From NCBI GenBank assembly GCA_004114245.1, contig QZWS01000043.1, positions 1 through 34,981 on the forward strand: a stretch of 34,981 nucleotides of DNA, in the 5' to 3' direction. Below are positions 1-8,674 of the stretch, piece after piece. The notes below the pieces were generated by a model. That model made no database searches. It saw only the letters and a program-made list of their open reading frames with translations, and was not told the origin of the DNA. The translations under genes and the position numbers were made by a program. Position 1 is the first letter of the stretch. The number at the start of each line of letters is the position of its first letter. Source of the DNA: Zoopage sp. CT-All. Its lineage: Eukaryota > Zoopagomycota > Zoopagomycetes > Zoopagales > Zoopagaceae.

Positions 1-828
1 AGTGGTCTGTTTTCTGACTAGGAGGAAGGTAGTATGGTGTTTGAGGTGATTTGGGGTTGGGGCAAAGATATGTGGAATGTAATCTGCATTGTTTATATAA
101 AATAGGATTGCTTAAGCTGGTTTATATAGCTAGAACTTGGTCTAAGAATGGCATATTTCATTCTAGAATTAGGCTATACCTTGGGGCTTAGGATTCCTTG
201 GAGTTTGAACATGACAGGTAGCACTACATATGTACTTGTGCTAGATAAGATTGCAAGCATAGACAAGTATATAATTAAATTTGTTAAAGATATAAGCATA
301 GTGTCTAGGACTAGTGGTTTAGTACTATGAGGAAGGGATAGGATGTTGATGGGAGTACAGATTGTAGTGCTGTAGTGGGCTGGGTTTGTAAAACACAATA
401 TAATCAAAAAAATAACTGCTACTTTCTATCACCACACTACACAAGTAAATTGATAGTATTTAGCTATTTATATAATTTGTATTATTATCATTATGAATAT
501 AGGAGAACTAGCTAAAGAGTCTGATAAATGCTAATGCATTCTATAACTTAAATATAGCAAAAAAGAGAAATAATCATAATCATAGCATGCAGCTATTTAG
601 CACAATTGCCATATAATTCTAATCTCAATACATTTTTAAGTACACTCCTTTTGGTACATAATTATTATATTATCTGAATAATATAATAACACTGATTCTT
701 TTTAAAGCTAGTATCAGCTATTATATCAAATATAGAAGAAAGATCAAAGCTACTAGGCAAAATAGTGATGTGGCTACCCAAACAGTCACCACCGCCAATT
801 GAAACTCCGAGAAACGCACCTTTAAGAC
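1..828. other. AT-rich spacer with a faint dispersed repeat
   Basis: No supportable gene is visible; the short open frames here lack codon structure and overlap each other. The stretch is strongly AT-rich, especially 420-760. About 360-450 resembles 28585-28672 by eye: both hold a 'GTRGTG..GCTGGGT' block, then 'AATATAAT', then a 'CTACTTTCTA' block in the same order. This suggests an old dispersed repeat. The last 60 bases before 829 are less AT-rich and probably hold the promoter or 5' UTR of the following gene. Confidence 0.5.
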
Positions 829-2619
829 ATGAAATCTCGGCCTATCCTTGCCCTTGCTGCTCTTGCTGCATTTGCCTCTGGCGTCCATACATCAAATGCT
901 CCACCATCCAAAGAAGAATCAAAGGGGTTATTTGGGAGGCTACGTACTGGTTTCACTGGAGCAGCCAAGCCCAAGGAAGATGCCAGCAGCCCTTCTCCCT
1001 CCAATACCTACAAGGGTGCTGTCAGTCCTCCTCCCTCCAATGCCAACAACGCGATGCCTCCTGCCAGACCTCCTCCCTTAAATACCTACAACGCGATGCC
1101 GGGTACTGTCAGTCCTCCTCCCTCCAATTCAATGCCTCCCGCCAGATCACTTCCCGCCAATTCAATGCCTCCCGCCAGATCACTTCCCGCCAGACCCCCT
1201 CCCTCCGATGCCTACAGGATGCCGGGTACCGTCGCTTTTCCTCCCTCCAATGCCTACAACGCGATGCCTCCCACCAGACCTCTTCCCATCATACCTCTTC
1301 CCACCAGACCTCTTCCCGCCAGACCTCTTCCCGCCAGATCTTCTCCCTTTAATGCTCTTCCCATTGATATCTACACAAAAATAGCAGAAAAGTTTACTGA
1401 GAAAGATCATAGCCAATATGCAATTGTCAACCAATCATCCAACGAAAACGTGGAACAATTCCGTGACAAGAGCTTTTATGATAAAATTTTGCGAGTTCTC
1501 CAGCGGTATGACATCAATTTAAGCAGCCATTCAATTTGGAATCTTGTCACGGCAAGGACTTCGGGTAATAAGCCATATATCCCCCTCAGTCGCTTCATTG
1601 GCAAGTGGTCAGTCGATCCCCTCGTGTTACAAAAGTTCGCATATCTCGCATTACCGTTAGCAACCGGAGATGCGAATGCAATCATGGTCGCTGATCCACT
1701 CAGCCTCCTTCAGCTGGTGCGTGCAGCTGGACCATCCCAATGTATCACAGTGCTCTTTAAGCAGAATGCTAGGCGGTTTAACAATGGTCTTGGGATTGAC
1801 ATAACTTGGACTAAAGACGGGTTTCTGAATTGGTTTTTATCAGCAATTGATCCCAAAACTCCAAATTCTGCTCTCCGTGACGTACTCTCTATCATCAAAT
1901 TTTCACCCCTTGATCTATCCGCGATTTCGTGCGCAATGATATACTCAGCCCTTGGTTCTACGGCCCAGGCCCGTGGATCTCCACTGACGAGTAATGGCTA
2001 TGCTGCAATCTTGAACCAGATACTTTTGCAAACGTCTAATATCGGGGCAAACTACAAAATGCACAGGGTTGTTGGTGTCAAAAATCCGCTTGAACAAATA
2101 GCACCTGCAAACCATCCCATGGCATTTGATTTCAAAAACGAGTTGAACACCTGCTTTAAAGAGAGTCCAAGTATCTTTGCGCTAGTTGCTGGCCTAGACT
2201 TGCTGCTTGACAGCAATATTCCAAATGCCAACCGTGAGCAGGCCGAGTCCAACATCAAGCCAATAATCCAAAATGTTATGCAAATTGGAGATATGAATTT
2301 CAGCGATATGCGATGGCTGATGTTCTCTACTTGGCAACCACTTATCAGCATGCGTTGGGCCCTTCTCATACAGGCGCTCGCAGTAACGTCCAATGCTCTA
2401 AAGATGAAGAAATGGCTGCTCAGTGAGTTATTCGAGCAGAAGCGCTATCAAGACATGGCCAAGGTAGTGCATGTGCTTAAGCGCTTTGATTCCAACCCCC
2501 TTGCAATCTGGAAACATGAGAAAATGCTGTACTATCTTGGGGATACCGAAAATGGTGGAAAGATGCGTAAACTATATTATGGTATATTAGCTGAGCAACT
2601 TGAACAGCTAGATGATTGA
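829..2619 (+). CDS. Secreted proline-rich protein with F-box-like motif
   Basis: Single-exon gene, 596 aa, family not recognised. Residues 1-22 (MKSRPILALAALAAFASGVH) form a textbook signal peptide: basic start, Ala/Leu core, small residues before the cut. Residues 50-175 are low-complexity Pro/Ser/Ala with repeated 'NAMPPARPLP' and 'MPGTVSPPPSN' units. From Leu177 the sequence becomes globular with LPIDIYTKIAEKF, then KDHSQYAIVN. This spacing fits an F-box (LP-x-E/D-I, hydrophobic i/i+4, K-D, A-x-V-N). About 390 further residues are probably alpha-helical, ending IWKHEKMLYYLGD; no catalytic motif is seen. A secreted F-box-like protein would suit a host-directed effector of a parasite, but that is inference, and the motif could be chance in a helical protein. 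The start is the first Met with a signal peptide; an overlapping +3 frame over the repeat is a shadow. A fragment like the tail of the secreted gene at 28025 lies just downstream. Confidence 0.8.
   Translation: MKSRPILALAALAAFASGVHTSNAPPSKEESKGLFGRLRTGFTGAAKPKEDASSPSPSNTYKGAVSPPPSNANNAMPPARPPPLNTYNAMPGTVSPPPSNSMPPARSLPANSMPPARSLPARPPPSDAYRMPGTVAFPPSNAYNAMPPTRPLPIIPLPTRPLPARPLPARSSPFNALPIDIYTKIAEKFTEKDHSQYAIVNQSSNENVEQFRDKSFYDKILRVLQRYDINLSSHSIWNLVTARTSGNKPYIPLSRFIGKWSVDPLVLQKFAYLALPLATGDANAIMVADPLSLLQLVRAAGPSQCITVLFKQNARRFNNGLGIDITWTKDGFLNWFLSAIDPKTPNSALRDVLSIIKFSPLDLSAISCAMIYSALGSTAQARGSPLTSNGYAAILNQILLQTSNIGANYKMHRVVGVKNPLEQIAPANHPMAFDFKNELNTCFKESPSIFALVAGLDLLLDSNIPNANREQAESNIKPIIQNVMQIGDMNFSDMRWLMFSTWQPLISMRWALLIQALAVTSNALKMKKWLLSELFEQKRYQDMAKVVHVLKRFDSNPLAIWKHEKMLYYLGDTENGGKMRKLYYGILAEQLEQLDD
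1010..1350 (+). repeat. Tandem repeats coding the Pro-rich spacer
   Basis: Short direct repeats inside the secreted-protein gene. 'ACAACGCGATGCC' occurs near 1047, 1089 and 1257. A unit of about 32 bp, starting AATTCAATGCCTCCCGCCAG, is repeated back to back near 1127-1190. 'CTCTTCCCGCCAGA' recurs near 1310-1340. All keep the reading frame, so copy-number change would lengthen or shorten the Pro-rich spacer without breaking the gene. Confidence 0.75.
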
Positions 2620-2660
2620 GCAATGCAAGTTGAACAAATTAGAAATCACCAATCTAATCG

Positions 2661-2666
2661 AATAAA
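2661..2666 (+). terminator. Candidate polyadenylation signal AATAAA
   Basis: AATAAA lies 42 bp downstream of the stop at 2619 in AT-rich sequence, the expected place for 3' processing of the secreted-protein mRNA. Confidence 0.5.
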
Positions 2667-2690
2667 TTGGTTCAATTAACTGCCTAGAAG

Positions 2691-2780
2691 GTATTGGCGC
2701 TAGGATGTAGCCAGGGATGCAATGCGTAGAAAAACTCACTTCTCTGGATATTTATGTCTGAGCTGCCCACCATTGTGGAA
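2691..2780 (+). repeat. Fragment resembling the 3' end of the 28025 secreted gene
   Basis: The order of matching blocks is the same as in 28268-28368: 'CTAGGAYGTAGCCAGGGA', a variable gap, then 'TATTTATGYCTGAGCT' and 'ACCATTGTRGAA'. In the other locus the first block encodes the last residues of the small secreted protein and the rest is its 3' flank. The fragment has no open frame of its own. It is most simply a relic of a paralogous small secreted gene, or recombination between the two 3' ends. Confidence 0.5.
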
Positions 2781-2785
2781 GGCCC

Positions 2786-3177
2786 AAGGTGCCTGCTGCT
2801 GCCTCTTCCACCTGAATACAGAAATGCTTTAAACTATAAAAATTGTCTACTATTATTCTTATGATGTGGATACTTCAAGGCTCGTTAGCCCATTGCTCTA
2901 TTTATCAATCTTCACAGTCTCCTATAGAGCGCATATACACATGCAATCTATTGCTGTTATAGAAGTAAACTCAAGGGCCATACTAGGTTCAACTATAAAT
3001 AGAACAAGCAGTCCAAGAATAGGCCATGTTTAAGCAGGCACCCGTGACTATGGACGAATGCTGCCCAGCTTGCCACTCGAATCGATGGACGCCCGATCCG
3101 GCGCAAATTGACTCGACAGCCTGCGATGGTTGCGCGGAGTGGTCACTCCGGCAACTCCCCCTTCTCACGCCGTCGGC
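2786..3177. other. Spacer, no gene seen
   Basis: AT-rich to about 3020, then abruptly GC-rich at about 3040 as the 5' leader of the next gene begins. No RNA gene or repeat is recognised. It presumably carries the TBC1D31 promoter. Confidence 0.4.
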
Positions 3178-6012
3178 ATGTCGATTGTTTATTTCGCCGA
3201 CGTCAAGGCCGGCACGCTCTGGAAATCCTCCAAGGGCTCCATCGCTGCGTCCGCCGTCGCTTCGTCCTACGCCGACGACGCCGGGCTGCATCCCCTGCTG
3301 GCTGTTGTCGACGCCAAGTCCGCCGACGCGCGGGACACCTCCCGCGCCGTGAAAATCGCATGCGTCGCGTTCAGATCCCACGACGTCTCCATCGATCTGA
3401 ATGAATTCGGCGAGGAGGAGGAGCTGCCCGAGCTGCCGAATCTTGCGCTGGTTGACCAGCGCGGGCACGTCTATGTCTTCTCCGTCGAGCACGATTCGTA
3501 GGCTGCGCATCGCAATCTTGCTCTTTTGACCCCGTGGTAGGTTCGACCTGGTGGCGCGAACAGGGATCTCGGGAACGGCCATTGCGCTGGGCGCCTACCG
3601 GCCGTGGGAGCTCATCGTCGCCTTCTCCGACCACTCGCTGCACTGCTACAACATCGAGACAATGAAGGCGACCGGAAAATTGCCGCAAAACCACCGCACC
3701 AATGTCAAGCACATCTCGGTGCATCCCTCTGCAACGCGTGTGCTCACCACCGCAGATACCGAGGCGGTGCTCTGGGACTCGGAGGACTGGGTCAAGCTGC
3801 AGGCGCTGACCGGCGCCGACGGCACCCGTGTAAATCAGACCGGTTTCTCGCCAAACGGAGAATACATCATTGCCGCATTCGACGACAACTCGCTCGTCGT
3901 GTGGGAGACATTTACCCTGGCGCTGTTTTGGCGACTCGATGCGACCACAAACGCGAGCGGTTCCACGCCCTTGGGAATGAACTGCTGGGCCGTGTCGTCC
4001 GATGGTGCCTGGCTGGCTACCGGCGGGTGGAAGGCTGTGCAAGTCTGGAGCTTGGCTGGCCACCGCATCAGCCGCGAAATGACCGATCCAAGGCTTCTAG
4101 AAGGCGTCCACGCCATCAGCTTTATTGGGGACACGCATATCCTGGTCGTGCAGAACAAGGACGGGGACCTGCTTTTCATGAACGCCGAGCACGGCAGCGT
4201 CAAGTTCATCGCAAACGTATACCCGGTCAAGTCCTTCTCCATCTCCCCCGATGGACGCTTGATCGCCGTGCACCCAGGCTCGGCGCCCACTGCCGTCACC
4301 ATGTGGTCGTTGGACGAACTGCTCGCCTTTGAGTACATTGCGCCATTGAATGCCATTCGCCCGGGAGCCATGACGCCGGAGAGGTCACCGAGCACGTCCT
4401 CGCGCCGGTCGAATTCCGCTGGGAGCACGGCGGGCTCGAGCAGGGTGCCTCGCCGCGTGGTGTCGGGGAATTTCTCTCGATCTCCCGATCGCATGGGCTC
4501 AATGAGGCGCGATCCACCATCCAGTGCCAAGTCTGTAGCCAATCGCCGATCCTACCAGGTCACGTCTGGGAGCGGCGATTCACGCGTGGATGAAGTGACC
4601 AAACGGCGGTCACTTACGCTGAACGGTAACAATGTCCTGCTCTGCAATGATGTGTTGCTCACCCAGACTACTAGCGCCGCCAGACTCACATCATTCGCCA
4701 TCCATGTCACCCAAGATCCTCACTCCGCGCCACCGTCGTCGCCAGTCGATGAAGCTAGAGCCACCAAGCCCGGTCACTGCCACTGCGCCTCGGTCAGGCC
4801 AGCTCCTAGAAGACCGTCCGCGCAGCCACACCATTCTGAGCCACGACCCTGGCCACCAGCGCCACCCTTCGCGATTCTCCTCTGCCTCATCGATCATGTC
4901 TGGCTTTGACAATTCGCTGAACAGCATCAATTCCACGCTTACCGCTGGCCCAATGCTCAACAATATTGACCTGAACGACCTCAACGAGGCCGAGGCATCC
5001 AAGATATACGAGAGTCTGGAGCGATTCATTCGCAAGCGGGGCGGATTTCCTGACGAGCACAGGCTAGTGATTTGGCGCTTCTTGCTCAAGCTTCCTGATG
5101 ATCATTCTGCGTATCGCACGTTGGAGAGGCGTGGGGTGCATCCGTGCATCGAAGACATGCGCACACGGTTCCAGCTCAAGGACAAGAAGCTGCAGAATGC
5201 GATGGAGCGCACCATGTCGGCGCTGGCGCACTGGTGCCCTAGATTTGCTGATCTGGCGTACCTGCCATTCTTGTCCTTTCCCTTTCTCAAGCTGTTCCAA
5301 GATGATCTGCCTGCATGTTTCGAAATTGTGGTGACCATATTTGGTGAGTGGCGATGTTGATGTTGACTTGGCTGAGCACTGTGTAGTCAACTGGTGCCAG
5401 GATTGGTGGGACACGTATCCCAATCCCCCGACCAACACATTGCGAGCAATCGAGGAGCTGCTGCATCAGTACGACCCGGACCTCTTCCGCCACTTTCACG
5501 CGTTTGGCGTCGGCGTCGACATTTATGGCTGGATCCCGCTGCAGTCCTTTTTTTCCGAGTGTCTGCCGCGCCAGCACTGGTCTCGGCTCTGGGACAACAG
5601 CTTTTCGCGACAACCACGCTTCTTGTACCATTTCTCTGTCGCATTTGTCATCACCGTGCGAGATGATTTGCTCATGTTGGACTCGCATGCCGACTTTGAG
5701 GAGTTCTTCCACCGTCAACAGACGGAACTGGACATGAAGCGGGCACTCAAGCTTGCGGCCAAGCTGAACACTGGGTCGTATGGATCCGAGTCTGACGCTT
5801 TTGCGAGCTTCCGGCCATTCCGGCAGCTGCCGCGTCCCGCAGATGGTGCTCCGGTGCTGGTGACAAGTTTAGGCGAGATGATGTACCCGCCCCTGGAACG
5901 ATTGATTGCGCGGGACGATGCAGAGGGGGAGGGCGAGGAGGCGCATCCGGGCAGCTTTGGTGAGATGGACGATTTGATGCAGCAGCGTCTCGCCGCGATG
6001 AGGTTAGAGTAG
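3178..6012 (+). CDS. TBC1D31: TBC1D31-like WD40/TBC domain protein
   Basis: Four exons: 3178-3497, 3541-4625, 4675-5343, 5387-6012 (introns 43, 49 and 43 bp), giving 899 aa. Residues 1-390 are WD40 repeats. The first junction restores 'SFDLVARTG...WELIVAFSDHSLHCY', collinear with human TBC1D31. Residues 400-570 are a Ser/Pro/Arg-rich linker. From about 590 a TBC domain runs: DEHRLVIWRFLLKLP, ALAHWCPRFADLAYLPFLSF, NWCQDWWDTYPNPP. The Arg and Gln finger motifs of active Rab-GAPs (IxxDxxR, YxQ) are not evident, as in the animal protein, so it is probably a scaffold rather than a GAP. Family role, from animals: centriolar satellites/centrosome and ciliogenesis. The long C-terminal coiled coil of animal TBC1D31 is missing; translation ends 58 bp before the SRP9 stop. 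The start at 3178 (MSIVYFADV) was chosen as the Met closest to homology; an in-frame non-ATG extension exists. Confidence 0.88.
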
Positions 6013-6070
6013 ATGGGGAGGAGAGGGATGGGGTAATGCAACAAGATTCTGTGACACGGCCATCGCTGGG

Positions 6071-6397
6071 CTAGTGCCGCTTGCCGCCCTTCTTCTTCTT
6101 CCCACCGCCACCAGTCCCCGCACCGGCGGGCTGTGATGCCAGCGGCGGCTCGACATACTCTGCCACCGCGCAATCCAGAGCGACGCCAAGTAGGGTCCGG
6201 GATAGCTTCTCGAACCGCTTGACATCCTGCATCTGGTCGGTTCGGTACTTGATGCACTGGAAATCGTCGGTTGCCTTGAGCACAAGCGTGCCCTCAGCAT
6301 GGCGGTACTTGACGACGAAGCGCGTGCGGTCGGGAGCGGCGCGGAAGAGCTGCTCGGCGGCGGCAGCGTAGGCGTCCCAGCTGGCGAAGTAGACCAT
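6071..6397 (-). CDS. SRP9: Signal recognition particle 9 kDa subunit
   Basis: The 108 aa protein starts MVYFASWDAYAAAAEQLF. The core follows SRP9 closely: KYRHAEGTLVLKATDD, then CIKYRTDQMQDVKRFEK. SRP9 pairs with SRP14 on the Alu domain of SRP RNA and causes elongation arrest during co-translational targeting to the ER. The tail beyond residue 90 is Pro/Gly-rich and ends GGGKKKKGGKRH, a basic extension absent from animal SRP9 (about 86 aa) but reminiscent of the lysine-rich tails of fungal SRP21/SRP14. 'CTCTCGTCAG' lies directly before the ATG on this strand, so a 5' UTR intron or a tiny upstream coding exon is possible. The gene is convergent with TBC1D31. Confidence 0.9.
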   Translation of the reverse strand: MVYFASWDAYAAAAEQLFRAAPDRTRFVVKYRHAEGTLVLKATDDFQCIKYRTDQMQDVKRFEKLSRTLLGVALDCAVAEYVEPPLASQPAGAGTGGGGKKKKGGKRH

Positions 6398-6439
6398 CTG
6401 ACGAGAGGGGGCAGTCAACCACAGAGAGAGTGTAATGCT

Positions 6440-7000
6440 TGTACCATTTGTGAGGTAATTGGCATAGTCCATATAGTGTCTATAGTGTCTTGTCTAGCAC
6501 CCAGACATACTCAGGATATTTCTCATCAATAAATTCCTCAGGCTATTCAACAAACACTGGTTCCTGGAGTTTCCCATGTAGAAAAGCTGTCTGTATGTCT
6601 AGCTAGTGAATGTGCATGCATTTGTATGTTGCAATAGTCAGCAGAATGTTTACTGTTTTGCACCATACCATTGATGTAAAGATCTTGTAGAAATTAATTC
6701 ACTTGTATTGCATGAAGCCTTTGGCAATAATCTATGCCTTACTTTTGTAACCAGTCTATCAAAATTGTGATCCTGCACAAAGACCCATTTTGTACTAAGG
6801 ATGCACCTACCAGCCAGTCTCAGGACTAGTCCATATACCTTGTGCATGCATACTGATGTTATTTCATCCACCATAGCTGCTAACATTGAGTCCCAATCTG
6901 AGTGTGATTTTGCTTCTGCCACTGTCATTGGATCCAGTAGTCTTGTCAGCTTCTGTGCTTGCACATTGAAGGCAAATAGGCAGTAGAAGTAGTGTAAAAT
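6440..7000 (-). mobile_element. Broken Ty1/Copia retrotransposon fragment (reverse transcriptase region)
   Basis: Read on the minus strand, this stretch resembles the start of a Copia-type reverse transcriptase, with the family pattern of a proline/alanine-rich entry, a 'W..AM..E' block and 'KWVF' recognisable. Only part of pol is present. No LTRs, gag, integrase or RNase H were seen beside it. It is a clearly broken fossil with several breaks, probably old. It forms the 5' flank of the gene at 7079. Confidence 0.7.
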
Positions 7001-7078
7001 TGATCCAAAAATCGAGAAGTTTGTGTTAAAATTCCAATAGCTGCTTTTCTCTGCTGGCCGTACTCTCACACACTCGAC

Positions 7079-8032
7079 ATGCTTCGTGCACTCCGTCAAT
7101 GCTACATTCCGGTCCGCGCGCGAGATGCACTCCTGGAACAGCACTTGAAGCGGATGTATAATACGAGCGCTAAAAGGGTCAGTGTGTCTCGTACAGATTC
7201 TAGCGGAAAGAAGATCAAACGTCTTTGGTTTGCGAGCTCCACTAGCATGTTTGGCCGCACCGAGGAAGAAGGGCTACGAATCCGAATCATCGACAAGGAA
7301 TCCTTCTCAGACGCAATGGGCATCGAGGAAGCGAACGAACCGCCTCCATCAGTCACTGAACTATACTTCGACCAGATCGATTCCCATAAGATCCTCGGCT
7401 TCCGTCCGAACAACTATCCAGAGATGACCGATGCAGCATGCTCATTCTTTGATAAACTGCGCGCCGTGGCTTTAAACAACGCAGATTCCATAGCATCTCC
7501 TCAAGAAAAATTGTATATCGACAGCATGGCAACCGAACTCATGAGAGCCGTCAAATGTGATGATGGCAGAGAGCTTACTATTTCGCCCTGCATTCTTAGG
7601 CTCTTCATAGGGGACAATAAAATCGAAACGAGCGCAGATAAAGTGGGAAAGAGAGGAACTGGCGTCGTATGGGTAATGCAAGAGCATAAGTGCATTGGTG
7701 GCAGCGGGTACAAGATGGGCGACATCCAGCTCGCATCGTGCATGATTGCAGCATACCAGAAAAATGCCCTACCAAAGTGCGAACTTTACCCTGAAATAAT
7801 GATGGGGATCAAGATCAGAGGCGACAATGTCTATTTCTACTCGATGAGAATGTCTGCCTCCTACCTGGATAGTCTGGATGAAGGTGCACCCGGCGAAGAC
7901 ATCGAAGTATTCAAGTACCCCACCAACAAGGCCCTTAGTATCTCCGTGCCTGAGGATAGAAGGCAGATCCTCAACCATCTGTGGAGTATGAGATGTTATG
8001 CCGTTGGGCTAAGAAAGTTGGGGCGCTGCTAG
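7079..8032 (+). CDS. Unrecognised family, paralogue A (317 aa)
   Basis: Single-exon ORF of a family I do not recognise; two more copies lie at 8675 (+) and 9731 (-). By eye it shares about four fifths of its residues with the 9731 copy, without gaps. The N-terminus MLRALRQCYIPVRARDALLE is Arg-rich with no early acid residue, and 'HLKRMYN' at about residue 22 fits a mitochondrial processing site (R-x-Y). Import into mitochondria is therefore plausible but unproven. The most conserved blocks are EEEGLRIRIIDKESFSDAMG, YKMGDIQLASCMIAAYQ, MMGIKIRGDNVYFYSMRM and HLWSMRCYAVGL. No zinc, nucleotide-binding or membrane motif is visible. All three frames are open and differences are often substitutions that keep residue type, so the family looks maintained. 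It starts right beside a Copia relic, so its promoter may differ from that of the other copies. Confidence 0.78.
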   Translation: MLRALRQCYIPVRARDALLEQHLKRMYNTSAKRVSVSRTDSSGKKIKRLWFASSTSMFGRTEEEGLRIRIIDKESFSDAMGIEEANEPPPSVTELYFDQIDSHKILGFRPNNYPEMTDAACSFFDKLRAVALNNADSIASPQEKLYIDSMATELMRAVKCDDGRELTISPCILRLFIGDNKIETSADKVGKRGTGVVWVMQEHKCIGGSGYKMGDIQLASCMIAAYQKNALPKCELYPEIMMGIKIRGDNVYFYSMRMSASYLDSLDEGAPGEDIEVFKYPTNKALSISVPEDRRQILNHLWSMRCYAVGLRKLGRC

Positions 8033-8104
8033 GTGGACTGAATTATCTCTCGCATACAACATCAGCTAGAATGAACATCTCTCGTTGCTCTAATTGCCCT
8101 CGTT

Positions 8105-8159
8105 CTAGCGCTTAATCATTTTCAGCCCAACGGCATAGCATCTCATACTCCAGAGATGG
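8105..8159 (-). pseudogene. Truncated 3' end of a paralogue-B-like gene
   Basis: On the minus strand this reads HLWSMRCYAVGLKMIKR followed by TAG, the exact C-terminus of paralogue B (8675-9658). Everything 5' of it is missing. It shows that the duplication copied a convergent B/C gene pair and cut off most of B. Confidence 0.85.
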
Positions 8160-8160
8160 A

Positions 8161-8400
8161 AGCATATCTATAACATAGCTCCTGTGGGCTCTGGCAGTCC
8201 TTCCTGGTAGAACTTCATGACACAATTGATGCCAAGCAGTGGATTGCCCAATGACATGACTCCAAGTGTGCCTTTAATACCAGATGGGCTCCGCACCAAG
8301 CCCAAGTTAGACAATTGCTTGAACAGCCCTCATGCAATGCTGCCACCCAAGCCATACCCAATGTACTAACTGGAGCCATGGTTTCCCTCATTGAAAAGGG
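8161..8400 (-). pseudogene. Decayed coding fragment, unidentified
   Basis: Read on the minus strand, part of this spacer has protein-like composition, for example YGLGGSIA, then GLFKQLSNLGLVRSPSGIKG and LGNPLLGINCVMKFYQEG, but with in-frame stops and no start. I cannot name the family. The rest of the A-B spacer (8400-8674) shows no gene; its last 100 bases are CT-rich and presumably hold the promoter of B. Confidence 0.3.
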
Positions 8401-8674
8401 GGGTTTAACCTAGGTTCTAGGCAGACACTCCTAGCCTAGCCAAATATTTAGGATCAGAAGTAGTATGTTTGCTTGCATTGAAGTCATGGCTCAATGCATG
8501 CCACATTTTCTCTCAAGTAGCAGACTAGTAGCACAGACCTGAGAGAGTACAGGCCCCTCACTATGCACCGCCAGACTATGTCTCTTGGGTGCGCCGACAC
8601 TGCCCAGGTGACGTGTCAATGGGCTCGCACATTGCTCTCTCTTCTCCCACTCTTTCTCACTGCCCTCTCCCAAC

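Larger units (their letters stand above)
7079..8159 (+). repeat. Left arm of inverted duplication
   Basis: This arm pairs in inverted orientation with 9604-10684. It covers paralogue A (mirror of paralogue C), the 3' spacer 8033-8104, and the last codons of a second, B-like gene on the opposite strand (8105-8159). The spacer is nearly identical, for example GGTGGACTGAATTATCTCTC here and its reverse complement near 9730. Similarity stops sharply at about 8160. Confidence 0.85.

Noticed and set aside
765-1352. A second ORF (195 codons) overlapping the secreted-protein repeats
   Set aside because: It is the +3 frame of the Pro-rich tandem repeat (Cys/Gln/Ser repeats) with no signal peptide or domain; open only because of the repeat.
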